Positions 35,209 to 43,890 of a stretch of 64,000 bases of DNA are shown piece after piece (the stretch's first letter is position 1; the number at the start of each line of letters is the position of its first letter). This DNA is from Streptomyces sp. NRRL WC-3742. Its GTDB lineage: Bacteria > Actinomycetota > Actinomycetes > Streptomycetales > Streptomycetaceae. The notes under the pieces are model-generated. The model saw only the letters and a list, made by a program, of their open reading frames with translations. It did not search any database and had not been told where the DNA came from. Both the position numbers and the translations under genes were made by a program. The stretch is from positions 1-64,000 of the forward strand of contig NZ_JOCF01000029.1 of assembly GCF_000720635.1 (NCBI RefSeq), in the 5' to 3' direction.

Positions 35209-36075
35209 TCAGTTCCAGTCGAAGCCCTGCGGGTCCGGCCCGATCCGCTTGCCGGTGGCCACGCCGGCGATCGCGGCGAGGTCCTCGGCGTCCAGCTCGA
35301 AGCCGGCGACGTCCAGGTTCTCCCGGATGCGGGAGGGGGTGACCGACTTCGGGATGGCGATCACGCCGCTCTGCAGGTGCCAGCGCAGCACCACCTGGGC
35401 GACCGTGCGGCCGTGCTTCTCGGCGATCTTCACCAGCGCCGGCTCGGCGAGCAGTTCGCCGCCCTGGCCCAGCGGGCTCCACGCCTCGGTGGCGATGCCG
35501 TGCTCGGCGTGGAAGGCGCGCAGCTCCTCCTGCGGGAAGTACGGGTGCAGCTCGACCTGGTTCAGCGCCGGGACGACGGAGGACTCGTCCAGCAGGCGGG
35601 TCAGCTGCTCGGTGCCGAAGTTGGAGACGCCGATGGAGGTGGCCCGGCCGTCCGCCTTGATCTGCTCCAGGGCCTTCCAGACGTTGGCGTAGGTGCCGTG
35701 CATCGGGCGCGGCCAGTGGATCAGGTACAGGTCGACGTGGTCGAGGCCGAGCTTCTCGAGCGAGGCGTCGAACTCGCGCAGCACCGCGTCGCGGCCCTGC
35801 TCGCCCGACCAGTCGCGGGTGCCGGAGTTCCACAGCTTGGTGGTGATGTACAGGTCGGCGCGGGAGACGGTGCCGTCGGCCAGGGCTTCGGTGACGGCGC
35901 GGCCGGTGCCCGTCTCGTTCTCGTAGACGGCGGCGGTGTCGATGGAGCGGTAGCCCGCCTCGATCGCCGTGCGGACGGCGGCGGTGGCCTCCGCGTCCGG
36001 GACCTGCCAGACGCCGAAGCCGAGCTGCGGGATCCGAGTGCCGTCGTTGAGGGTGATGCCGGGGATGGTGCTCAC
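35209..36075 (-). CDS. Aldo/keto reductase
   Basis: A 288-residue NADPH-dependent oxidoreductase with the TIM-barrel fold of the AKR superfamily (2,5-diketo-gluconate reductase-like). The catalytic tetrad is D46 (YRSIDTAAVY), Y51, K80 (ITTKLWN) and H120 (YLIHWPRP). The cofactor loop is IPKSVTPSRIRENL near the C terminus. The length is normal for the family. GTG 36075 gives the expected N terminus STIPGITLNDGTRIPQLGFG. It appears to be a single-gene unit. Physiological substrate unknown. Confidence 0.92.
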   Translation of the reverse strand: MSTIPGITLNDGTRIPQLGFGVWQVPDAEATAAVRTAIEAGYRSIDTAAVYENETGTGRAVTEALADGTVSRADLYITTKLWNSGTRDWSGEQGRDAVLREFDASLEKLGLDHVDLYLIHWPRPMHGTYANVWKALEQIKADGRATSIGVSNFGTEQLTRLLDESSVVPALNQVELHPYFPQEELRAFHAEHGIATEAWSPLGQGGELLAEPALVKIAEKHGRTVAQVVLRWHLQSGVIAIPKSVTPSRIRENLDVAGFELDAEDLAAIAGVATGKRIGPDPQGFDWN

Positions 36076-36525
36076 GGGGAAGCAGTGCCCTTCTGGGGGT
36101 GTCCGGTGGTGCGCGCTCGGTGGTGCGTGCGGATTCCATCGGGGGCAACTGGTGTTCCCCCGGGATTGTTCCCGCCGTTCGAGGGAATCTGCTTCGGCCC
36201 GTCAGGCTCTTGACCTGCGCATGAAGGGACCGCGTCGGGGCCCCGAATCGCCGGAGGAACTTCCGGTGCGTGGCCGGTGGGGCGGAAGTGCTGTGTGGGT
36301 TTGGTGTCGATGGGTGGGAATAACCCCTTGCACTGCTCACAATGCGATTGGCAGTCTCGCGGCCACAGCCTCCTGAGACCCGGGCCCCTTCGCGCCCTGC
36401 CCATGCTCACCCGGTGCCCCACCCCGGGATCGATGACGCGCGCCCGCCGCCCCACGCGTTCGGCCGCCGTCCGCAGCTCTCACGACAGAGCTCCCGTACA
36501 TCCCAACCTTCCGCATCGGAGTGCC
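36076..36525. promoter_or_regulatory. Divergent gap before the ABC exporter operon
   Basis: This 450-bp region lies between the minus-strand aldo/keto reductase and the plus-strand exporter. TTGCAC at 36328 is a fair -35 match, but no convincing -10 follows. A small hairpin (CCGGAGGAACTTCCGG) lies near 36250. The frame of the first exporter gene remains open upstream, but reads as basic low-complexity sequence without a good start. No small gene is supported. Confidence 0.4.
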
Positions 36526-38316
36526 ATGTTGCTCACCTCCCTGCCATCGGCCGATCCCGGCCCACCCGACCTGAGCTCGCCCGCCGCCTTCCTGCGCCGC
36601 CTCAGGCACGGCCAGCGGCGCGGGCAGACGCTCGCCACCTGCTGGGCCCTGCTGGAGATGGGCGGCAAGGCGTCGCTGCCGGTCCCGCTCGGGCTCGGCG
36701 TCCAGGCCGCCGCCGAGGGCGACACGGCCGGGATCTGGCGGGCCGCGGGCCTCGTGCTCCTGCTCGCCGTCCTCGGCGCCGCCGGAGCCGTCCTGCTGCA
36801 CCGTCAGGCCATCTGGAACTGGATCGACGCCGCCTGCCAGGTGCGGCAGTTGGTGGCCCGCCGGGCCTCCGCCCTCGGCGCCGGGCTCTCCCGCCGGATC
36901 GCCACCGGGGAGGCCGTCGCCGTCGGCGGCGGGGACGTCGAACGGATCGCCTGGTACGTCGAGCTGGTCGCCCGGGTGCGGGGCGCGGTGATCACCTGGC
37001 TGGCCGTCAGTACCACCGTGCTCGTGGTCGAACCCGGCCTGGGCGTCTGGGTGTTGCTCGGGGTGCCGGTGCTGGCCGTCTCCATGTGGCCGCTGATCGG
37101 CCCCTTCGAGCGGCGCTACGAGCGCCAGCGCGCCTACGGCGGCCGGGCCACCGAACTGGCCGCCGACACCGTGGCCGGCCTGCGCGTGCTGCGCGGCATC
37201 GGCGGCGAGGAGCTGTTCCTGCAGCGCTACCGCGCCGCCTCCCAGGAGGTGCGCGCCGCGGCCGTCCGCTCCGCCCGCTTCTCCTCCCTGATGCAGGCTC
37301 AGCAGGTGCTGCTGCCGGGCCTGTTCGTGGTCGGCGTCACCTGGTACGGCGCCCGGCTGGTGGCCGACGGGGAGCTGGCCGTCGGCACCCTGATCGCCGT
37401 CTACGGCGCCACCGCCTACCTGGCGGCCCCGCTGCGCATCCTCGGCGAGGCCGCCCACGCCTGGAGCGTGGCCCGGGTCTCCGCCGGACGGGCCGTGCGG
37501 GTGCTCTCGCTCAGGCGGACCGGCAGCCCGGGCGACGCCGTGCTGATACGGCCCGAGAAGGGCGACCTGCACGACCCGGAGACCGGACTCACCGCCCGGG
37601 CGGGGGAGTTGACTGCCGTGGTCTGCGGGGACCCGGACTTCGCCGGCGTCCTCGCCGAGCGCCTCGGCGGGCACGTCCCCCTCGGCGAGGGCGAGACGCC
37701 CCCGCCCTCCGTACGGCTCGGCGGGACGGACCTGGACGCGGTGCCGCTCGCCGAGGCCAGGGAGGCGGTGCTGGTGCAGGACAAGGAGCCGGTGCTGCTC
37801 TCCGGCACGCTGGGCGAGCTGTTCGACATCCCCTCCTCGGGGCGGGTGCCGGTGGCCGAGGCCCTGGCCGCCACCCGCTGCGACGACGTCCTGCACGCCC
37901 TCGCGGCCGCGGGCGCCGTCCGCGACGGGGACGCCATGGGCGCCCGGATCGCCGAGCGCGGGCGCTCGCTGTCGGGCGGGCAGCGCCAGCGGCTCGCCCT
38001 GGCGCGCTCGGTGCTGGCCGACCCGCCGGTGCTCGTCCTGGACGAGCCCACCAGCGCGGTGGACGCCCACACCGAGTCGCGGATCGCCGCCGGGCTGCGC
38101 GGCGTGCGAGCCGGGCGCACCACCGTGGTGTTCGCCACCAGCCCGCTGCTGCTCGACCAGGCGGACCGGGTGGTGCTGCTGCGCGGCGGCCGGGCCGTCG
38201 CCGCGGGGCGCCACGGCGAGCTGATGCGGGCGGAGCCCGCCTACCGGGCGGTGGTCGCCCGGGACGAGGAACCGGCGCCGGCGAACGGCGCGCGGACCGT
38301 GAGGAGGACGTCGTGA
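36526..38316 (+). CDS. ABC exporter half-transporter, degenerate ATP site (no Walker A)
   Basis: A 596-residue half-transporter with an N-terminal six-helix exporter domain (about residues 40-330) and a C-terminal ATPase domain. The signature LSGGQRQRLALARS and Walker B VLVLDEPTSAVDAHT are intact. Walker A is gone: the place after GELTAVV reads CGDPDFAGVLAERLGG instead of GxxGxGKST. The switch His is also missing (VVFATSPLLL). It should therefore contribute its signature motif to the partner's ATP but bind none productively itself. Its stop overlaps the next gene in GTGA. ATG 36526 has a short CGGAG site. Substrate unknown; drugs, peptides and lipids are all possible for this family. Confidence 0.9.
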   Translation: MLLTSLPSADPGPPDLSSPAAFLRRLRHGQRRGQTLATCWALLEMGGKASLPVPLGLGVQAAAEGDTAGIWRAAGLVLLLAVLGAAGAVLLHRQAIWNWIDAACQVRQLVARRASALGAGLSRRIATGEAVAVGGGDVERIAWYVELVARVRGAVITWLAVSTTVLVVEPGLGVWVLLGVPVLAVSMWPLIGPFERRYERQRAYGGRATELAADTVAGLRVLRGIGGEELFLQRYRAASQEVRAAAVRSARFSSLMQAQQVLLPGLFVVGVTWYGARLVADGELAVGTLIAVYGATAYLAAPLRILGEAAHAWSVARVSAGRAVRVLSLRRTGSPGDAVLIRPEKGDLHDPETGLTARAGELTAVVCGDPDFAGVLAERLGGHVPLGEGETPPPSVRLGGTDLDAVPLAEAREAVLVQDKEPVLLSGTLGELFDIPSSGRVPVAEALAATRCDDVLHALAAAGAVRDGDAMGARIAERGRSLSGGQRQRLALARSVLADPPVLVLDEPTSAVDAHTESRIAAGLRGVRAGRTTVVFATSPLLLDQADRVVLLRGGRAVAAGRHGELMRAEPAYRAVVARDEEPAPANGARTVRRTS

Positions 38317-40085
38317 AGCCGCCGCTGAGGCACGACCGGGAGCCGGCCACCACCCTGCCGGTCGGCTCCCCGGCCGCCGTGCGCGGGTACCTGCGGGTGC
38401 TCACCAGGCGCCACCGCCTGGGGTTCTCCGCCGTGGTGGGGCTGCACTCGGTCGCCACCCTGGCCGGGCTCGTCGGCCCCTGGGTGCTCGGCACCCTGGT
38501 CGAGTCCCTGGCCGCCGGCACCACCGAGGCGGCCATCTCCTCGGCCGTCGGCTGGTACCTGGCCGCGCTGCTGGTGCAGGCCGCGTTCACCGGGTGGTCG
38601 CGCATGCGCGGCGCCGTCCTCGGCGAGCGGGTGCTCGCCGACCTGCGGGAGGACTTCCTGGTCCGCTCGGTCACCCTGCCCACCGGCGTGCTGGAGCGGG
38701 CCGGCACCGGGGACCTCGTCTCCCGGGGCACCACCGACATCGACCGGCTGGACAAGTCCGTCCGCGAGGCCCTGCCCGAACTGGCCGTCGCGCTCGTCTC
38801 CCTGCTGCTCCTGCTGGGCGCGCTGCTGGTCACCGCCCCGCCGCTGGCGCTCACCGCGCTCACGGGCCTGCCGCTGCTCGTCCTCGTCACCCGGTGGTAC
38901 TTCCGGCGCGCGCCGCAGTCCTACCGCAGCGAGTCGGCCGCGCACGCCGAGGTGAGCAACGTCCTCGTCGAGACGGTGGACGCCGGGCGCACCGTCGAGG
39001 CGCTGCGCCTGGGCGACCGCCGCGTACGGCTGATGGACCGCAAGCTCGGCGAGTGGGTCGCCTGGGAGCGGTACACGCTGTGGCTGCGCTCGGTCTGGTT
39101 CCCGAGCATCGACGCGGTCTACGCCTCGGCGCTGCTGGCCACCCTCGTGCTGGGCGCCCTGTTCACCCTGCGCGGCTGGATCACCGTGGGCCAGCTGACC
39201 TCCGGCGTGCTCTACGTCCAGATGCTGACCGGCCCGGTGGACCTGATCCTGCGCTGGCTCGACGAACTGCAGATCGGGCAGGCGTCGCTGGCCCGGCTGG
39301 TGGGCGTGCAGGAGGTGCCCGAGCACGAGGGGGACGAGAACCTGCACCCGGACGGCCGCAGGGTCGAGGCCCGGGACGTGCGGTTCGGCTACCGCGAGGG
39401 CGTCGACGTGCTGCACGGGATCTCCCTGGACGTCGCGCCGGGCAGTCGCGTCGCCCTGGTGGGCCCCTCCGGCGCGGGCAAGTCCACCCTCGGCCGGCTG
39501 CTGGCCGGGATCTACGCCCCCGGCCGGGGCAGTGTGACGCTCGGCGGCGCGCCGCTGGCCGGCATGCCGGCCGAGCGGGTGCGCGCCGAGGTCGCCCTCG
39601 TCAACCAGGAGCACCACGTGTTCGTCGGCACCCTGCGGGACAACCTGCGCCTGGCCGCGCCGGGGGCCGACGACACCGAGCTGCGTGCGGCGCTCGACGC
39701 GGTGGACGCCGGCGACTGGGCGCAGGCGCTGCCGAAGGGCCTGGACACCGAGGTCGGCTCCGGAGGCGCCTCGCTGACGCCGCCGCAGGCGCAGCAGCTC
39801 GCCCTGGCCCGGCTGGTGCTGGCCGATCCGCACACCCTCGTGCTGGACGAGGCCACCTCGCTGCTGGACCCGCGGGCCGCCCGCCACCTGGAGCGCTCGC
39901 TCTCCAAGGTGCTGGAGGGGCGCACCGTCATCGCCATCGCCCACCGGCTGCACACCGCGCACGACGCGGACGTGATCGCGGTGGTCGAGGCCGGGCGGAT
40001 CAGCGAGTACGGCAGCCACGCGGAGCTGGTCGCGGCCGGCGGCCCGTACGCGGCGCTGTGGCGCTCCTGGCGGGACGAGGGGTAG
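38313..40085 (+). CDS. ABC exporter half-transporter, intact Walker A but no LSGGQ
   Basis: A 590-residue partner half-transporter. The membrane domain (about residues 30-310) has the intracellular coupling segment LVSRGTTDIDRLDKSV. The ATPase domain has intact Walker A GPSGAGKST, Walker B TLVLDEATSLLD and switch His IAIAHRLHTAHDAD. The signature is lost, reading SLTPPQAQQLALARL instead of LSGGQ. Together with the first subunit, one composite ATP site is complete (Walker motifs here, LSGGQ there) and the other is doubly dead. GTG 38313 has GAGGAGG upstream and overlaps the preceding stop. It is clearly a heterodimer pair. Confidence 0.92.
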   Translation: MKPPLRHDREPATTLPVGSPAAVRGYLRVLTRRHRLGFSAVVGLHSVATLAGLVGPWVLGTLVESLAAGTTEAAISSAVGWYLAALLVQAAFTGWSRMRGAVLGERVLADLREDFLVRSVTLPTGVLERAGTGDLVSRGTTDIDRLDKSVREALPELAVALVSLLLLLGALLVTAPPLALTALTGLPLLVLVTRWYFRRAPQSYRSESAAHAEVSNVLVETVDAGRTVEALRLGDRRVRLMDRKLGEWVAWERYTLWLRSVWFPSIDAVYASALLATLVLGALFTLRGWITVGQLTSGVLYVQMLTGPVDLILRWLDELQIGQASLARLVGVQEVPEHEGDENLHPDGRRVEARDVRFGYREGVDVLHGISLDVAPGSRVALVGPSGAGKSTLGRLLAGIYAPGRGSVTLGGAPLAGMPAERVRAEVALVNQEHHVFVGTLRDNLRLAAPGADDTELRAALDAVDAGDWAQALPKGLDTEVGSGGASLTPPQAQQLALARLVLADPHTLVLDEATSLLDPRAARHLERSLSKVLEGRTVIAIAHRLHTAHDADVIAVVEAGRISEYGSHAELVAAGGPYAALWRSWRDEG

Positions 40086-40140
40086 GACCGGGGTCCCGCG
40101 GACGGTGCGGCGTCCGCGGAGTTCGTCCCTCGCACGGATT

Positions 40141-40182
40141 TCAAACCTGCGCATCTCAAACCTGCGCGTCTCAAACCTGAGC
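40141..40182. repeat. 15-bp tandem repeat
   Basis: Units TCAAACCTGCGCATC (40141-40155), TCAAACCTGCGCGTC (40156-40170) and partial TCAAACCTGAGC (40171-40182) lie in the 185-bp gap between the ABC exporter and the LapA-like gene. Confidence 0.85.
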
Positions 40183-40270
40183 GGGGCCGGATTGCCCCGT
40201 GCGGGTTACACCTCGGCCCCGGAGGGCGCGTAATCGGGCAAAACGTGGGCAAGGCCCGCAGACTGCTCCG

Positions 40271-40516
40271 GTGACCAAGATTTCAGACGGTTCGTCCGGT
40301 TCCCAGCGCAGCGAGATCGGCGGGATCCCCACCCGGTGGATCGGGATCGGCGTGATCGTGATCCTCGCCGTGTGGTTCCTGTTCGCCAACCTCGACAAGG
40401 TGAAGATCCAGTTCTGGGTGTTCACCGTGACGGCGCCGCTGTGGATCGCGCTGCTGGCCACCCTGGTCGCCGGCGCCGCACTGGGCTGGCTGCTGAAGGG
40501 GCGGCGCAACCGGTGA
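40271..40516 (+). CDS. Small LapA-domain membrane protein
   Basis: An 81-residue protein with two membrane helices (about residues 22-40 and 51-72) joined by a short loop (ANLDKVKIQFWVF), followed by the basic tail KGRRNR. This is the LapA / DUF1049 pattern, of unknown biochemical role. GTG 40271 is chosen because it gives the usual short N terminus; no strong ribosome site is seen. Its stop overlaps the start of the amino acid importer ATPase gene in GTGA, so the two are coupled. Confidence 0.82.
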   Translation: MTKISDGSSGSQRSEIGGIPTRWIGIGVIVILAVWFLFANLDKVKIQFWVFTVTAPLWIALLATLVAGAALGWLLKGRRNR

Positions 40517-41292
40517 CCACGGACCCCGGGCCGGCCGCGGCCGGCGCCTCCGCCTTCACCCCGCTGATCGAACTGCGGGGCGTCAACAAGCACTTCGGGG
40601 ACCTGCACGTGCTGCAGGACATCGAGCTGACCGTGGGCCGCGGCGAGGTCGTCGTCGTCATCGGCCCCTCCGGCTCCGGCAAGTCCACGCTGTGCCGGGC
40701 GATCAACCGCCTGGAGCCGATCGAGCGGGGCACCATCCTGATCGACGGCGAGCCGCTGCCCGAGGAGGGCAAGGGGCTGGCGAAGCTGCGCGCCGAGGTC
40801 GGCATGGTCTTCCAGTCCTTCAACCTGTTCGCGCACAAGACCGTGCTGCAGAACGTCTCGCTCGCCCAGATCAAGGTGCGCGGGCGGGCCAGGGCCGAGG
40901 CGGACACCAAGTCCCGCGCCCTGCTGGAGCGGGTGGGCCTGGCCTCGCAGGCCGACAAGTACCCGGCGCAGCTGTCCGGCGGCCAGCAGCAGCGCGTGGC
41001 GATCGCCCGGGCGCTGGCGATGGACCCCAAGGCGCTGCTGTTCGACGAGCCCACCTCGGCCCTCGACCCCGAGATGATCAACGAGGTGCTGGACGTCATG
41101 CGCCAACTCGCCCACGAGGGCATGACGATGGTCGTGGTGACCCACGAGATGGGCTTCGCCCGGGCCTCCGCGAACCGGGTGGTGTTCATGGCGGACGGCC
41201 GGATCGTCGAGGACCGCGCCCCGGAGGACTTCTTCGGCGCCCCGGAGAGCGAACGCGCCCGGGACTTCCTGTCCAAGATCCTGAAGCACTGA
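40513..41292 (+). CDS. gluA: Glutamate/polar amino acid ABC importer ATPase (GluA-type)
   Basis: A 259-residue ATPase of the polar amino acid uptake family. It has Walker A GPSGSGKST, Q-loop VFQSFNLFAHKTVLQN, signature LSGGQQQRVAIARAL, Walker B LLFDEPTSALD and switch His VVTHEMGFAR. The FNLFxHxTVLxN segment after the Q-loop is characteristic of the GlnQ/GluA group. GTG 40513 overlaps the stop of the LapA-like gene. The gluA name follows the operon order (ATPase, binding protein, two permeases) known for the actinobacterial glutamate importer; glutamate specificity is likely, not proven. Confidence 0.92.
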   Translation: MTTDPGPAAAGASAFTPLIELRGVNKHFGDLHVLQDIELTVGRGEVVVVIGPSGSGKSTLCRAINRLEPIERGTILIDGEPLPEEGKGLAKLRAEVGMVFQSFNLFAHKTVLQNVSLAQIKVRGRARAEADTKSRALLERVGLASQADKYPAQLSGGQQQRVAIARALAMDPKALLFDEPTSALDPEMINEVLDVMRQLAHEGMTMVVVTHEMGFARASANRVVFMADGRIVEDRAPEDFFGAPESERARDFLSKILKH

Positions 41293-41302
41293 GGCGGGCG
41301 CC

Positions 41303-42229
41303 GTGAACCGTACGAGGACGCCCTCGCGCGCCCGCGCGCTCGCCGCCGCCCTGCTGGCCACCTCGCTGGTCGCCGCACTGGCGGCCGGCTGCGGCAAGGC
41401 CGGCACCCCGCCGCCCAAGGGCCCGCAGCCCAGCGCCCTGCCCACCTACCAGGTGCAGGACGCGGCGAGGATCACCGGATCCTCGACGCTGGACGCCGCG
41501 CGGAGCCGGGGCCACCTGGTGGTCGGGGCCAAGGAGGACCAGCCGTACCTGGGCCAGAAGAACCCGGCCACCGGCGTGTACTCCGGGTTCGACATCGAGA
41601 TCGCCAAGATGCTCGCCGCCTCGCTCGGCTTCCCGCCCGACAAGGTGCAGTTCAGGACCATCGCCTCGGCCAACCGCGAGACCGCGCTGCAGAACGGCCA
41701 GGTGGACTACTACGTCGGCACGTACACCATCAACGACAACCGCAAGAAGCTGGTCGGCTTCGCCGGTCCGTACTTCGTCGCCGGGCAGTCGCTGCTGGTG
41801 CGCAAGAACGACAAGGCCATCCACGGGCCGCAGGACCTGAACGGCAAGAAGGTGTGCTCGGCCGCCGGGTCCACGCCCTACCAGCGCATCAAGTCGACCT
41901 ACCCCGAGGCGCACCTGATCGGCTACGACACCTACTCGGCCTGCGTGGACAACCTGATCACCGACCAGGTCGACGCCGTCACCACCGACAACGCGATCCT
42001 GCTCGGCTACGCCGCCAAGGCGCCGGACGAGCTCAAGGTCGTCGGGCCGCTGTTCTCCTCCGAGCCGTACGGCGTCGGGACCCCGAAGAACGACACCGTG
42101 CTCCGCGGGGCCCTGAACGACGCGCTGGCCGCGCACGAGCAGAACGGCGACTGGAAGAAGGCGTTCGACGCCACCCTCGGACTGTCGGGGGAACCCGCGC
42201 CCAACCCGCCGCAGATCAACCGGTACTGA
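41303..42229 (+). CDS. gluB: Glutamate-binding lipoprotein (GluB-type)
   Basis: A 308-residue family 3 solute-binding protein. The signal is MNRTRTPSRARALAAALLAT followed by lipobox LAAGC, with lipidated Cys30. The mature part has LVVGAKEDQPYLG, SGFDIEIAKMLAASLGF, and KKVCSAAGSTPYQRIK, all typical of the amino-acid-binding fold. Start GTG 41303 lies 10 bp after gluA. It captures the amino acid outside the membrane. Confidence 0.92.
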   Translation: MNRTRTPSRARALAAALLATSLVAALAAGCGKAGTPPPKGPQPSALPTYQVQDAARITGSSTLDAARSRGHLVVGAKEDQPYLGQKNPATGVYSGFDIEIAKMLAASLGFPPDKVQFRTIASANRETALQNGQVDYYVGTYTINDNRKKLVGFAGPYFVAGQSLLVRKNDKAIHGPQDLNGKKVCSAAGSTPYQRIKSTYPEAHLIGYDTYSACVDNLITDQVDAVTTDNAILLGYAAKAPDELKVVGPLFSSEPYGVGTPKNDTVLRGALNDALAAHEQNGDWKKAFDATLGLSGEPAPNPPQINRY

Positions 42230-42241
42230 GAGGGCCGCTCC

Positions 42242-42886
42242 GTGAAAACGCTGACCGACAACTGGTCGACCTACTGGGACGGCTTCCTCGGCACGCTCTC
42301 GCTCTTCGCGGTGAGCGGCGTGCTGTCGCTGGTGCTCGGCGTGCTGATCGCGGGCTTCCGGGTCTCGCCGGTGCGCCCGCTGCGGCTCTTCGGGACGGTC
42401 TGGGTGACCGTCCTGCGCAACACCCCGCTGACCCTGCTGTTCTTCATCGTGGTGCTGGGCCTGCCGAGGTTCCACATCACGCTGCCCTTCTACACCTTCG
42501 CGGTGCTGGCGCTGGGCTGCTACACCTCGGCCTTCGTCTGCGAGGCGATGCGCTCGGGCATCAACACCGTGCCCACCGGGCAGGGCGAGGCGGCGCGCAG
42601 CCTCGGCATGAACTTCGGCCAGACGATGGGCCTGGTGGTGCTGCCGCAGGCGTACCGCTCGGTCGTGGCGCCGATCGGCAGCGTGATGATCGCCCTGGCG
42701 AAGAACACCGCGATCGCCGGCTCGTTCAGCGTCACCGAACTGCTGGGCAGCTACCGGACGATCAACGAGCTGGGCTACAGCATCATCTGGACCTTCTTCT
42801 GGATCGCCGTCGGCTACCTGGTCATCACCCTGGCCGTCAGCGCCGTCTTCAACCTGCTGGAACGACGAGTGGCGGTGTCCCGATGA
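42242..42886 (+). CDS. gluC: Glutamate ABC importer permease (GluC-type)
   Basis: A 214-residue membrane permease of the HisM/GlnP family. It has the N-terminal helix FLGTLSLFAVSGVLSLVLGVLIAG, the R-x-TPLTLL segment RNTPLTLLFF that is typical of polar amino acid permeases, and the coupling loop GQGEAARSLGM. GTG 42242 follows gluB by 12 bases. Its stop overlaps the second permease in ATGA. Confidence 0.92.
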   Translation: MKTLTDNWSTYWDGFLGTLSLFAVSGVLSLVLGVLIAGFRVSPVRPLRLFGTVWVTVLRNTPLTLLFFIVVLGLPRFHITLPFYTFAVLALGCYTSAFVCEAMRSGINTVPTGQGEAARSLGMNFGQTMGLVVLPQAYRSVVAPIGSVMIALAKNTAIAGSFSVTELLGSYRTINELGYSIIWTFFWIAVGYLVITLAVSAVFNLLERRVAVSR

Positions 42887-43752
42887 CGGTCGAATCCTCG
42901 GCGCTGTACGACATCCCCGGCCCGAAGGCGCTGGCCCGCCACCGGCTGTACGGCGGGATCGCGCTGCTGCTGATCGCGGCGCTGATCGGCTGGGTCGTCT
43001 ACATGCTGTTCCACACCCACCAGTTCACGTACGCCAAGTGGGAGCCCTTCGAGTACCGGGGCGTGCAGGACCTCCTGCTGCGCGGGCTCGGCAACACCCT
43101 GCAGGCGTTCGGCTGGACGGTGCTGTTCGCGCTGCCCTTCGGCGCGCTGTTCGCGGCCGGGCGGCTGTCCGACCACCGGGTGGTGCGCTGGTTCTCCGGG
43201 CTGGTGGTGGAGTTCTTCCGGGCCATGCCGCTGCTGGTGATGATCTTCTTCGTGTTCGTGGCGCTCAAGGTGCAGCCGCTGTGGGCGCTGGTGGCGGGCC
43301 TGGTCCTCTACAACGGCTCGGTGCTGGCCGAGGTGTTCCGGGCCGGAGTGCTCGCCGTGCCCAAGGGGCAGCGGGAGGCCGCGTTCGCGCTGGGCATGCG
43401 CAAGACGCAGGTGATGACGTACGTGCTGGTGCCGCAGGCCAACCGGGCGATGCTGCCGGCGATCATCAGCCAGCTGGTGGTGGCGCTCAAGGACACCTCG
43501 CTCGGGTTCCTCATCACCTACGAGGAGTTCCTGCACGCGGGCAAGCTGATCGCCACCAACCTGGACTACGACCTGCCGTTCATCCCGGTGGTGATCGTGA
43601 TCGCGCCGATCTACATCGGCATGTGTCTGCTGCTGTCCTGGCTCGCCCGGTGGGTCGAGCGGCGCAGCCGGCGCAGCCCGAGCATGAAGGGCGGGGCGCC
43701 GGTGGTGAAGGCCGGGGTCGCGATGGGGCTGCCGCCCTCGGCGCAGCTGTGA
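42883..43752 (+). CDS. gluD: Glutamate ABC importer permease (GluD-type)
   Basis: A 289-residue partner permease. It has an extra N-terminal cytoplasmic and periplasmic segment before the core (YDIPGPKALARHRLYGG). The core shows EFFRAMPLLVMIFFVF, the coupling loop PKGQREAAFALGMRKTQ, and a C-terminal basic tail (RWVERRSRRSPSMKG). ATG 42883 overlaps gluC in ATGA. It is the last gene of the importer operon; no obvious terminator follows, only an inverted repeat that more likely belongs to the next gene. Confidence 0.92.
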   Translation: MTVESSALYDIPGPKALARHRLYGGIALLLIAALIGWVVYMLFHTHQFTYAKWEPFEYRGVQDLLLRGLGNTLQAFGWTVLFALPFGALFAAGRLSDHRVVRWFSGLVVEFFRAMPLLVMIFFVFVALKVQPLWALVAGLVLYNGSVLAEVFRAGVLAVPKGQREAAFALGMRKTQVMTYVLVPQANRAMLPAIISQLVVALKDTSLGFLITYEEFLHAGKLIATNLDYDLPFIPVVIVIAPIYIGMCLLLSWLARWVERRSRRSPSMKGGAPVVKAGVAMGLPPSAQL

Positions 43753-43768
43753 GGCCGGTCCTGGTGGA

Positions 43769-43790
43769 TATGGTTCGCGGCTGAACCATA
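43769..43790. promoter_or_regulatory. Candidate LysR-type operator palindrome
   Basis: A perfect 8-bp inverted repeat, TATGGTTC (43769-43776) and GAACCATA (43783-43790), with a 6-base spacer. It is AT-rich for this genome. It lies about 100 bases upstream of the LysR gene. TATGAT at 43831-43836, between the palindrome and the gene, is a possible -10. Confidence 0.55.
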
Positions 43791-43890
43791 GGTGCGGGTG
43801 GGGTCGGGGCGGCCACCTCCAAATTCCTCTTATGATTGCCCGGGCCGGCCGGTCGCGGGGACCGGCCGTGGACGACCGGGCGGAGGGGCC

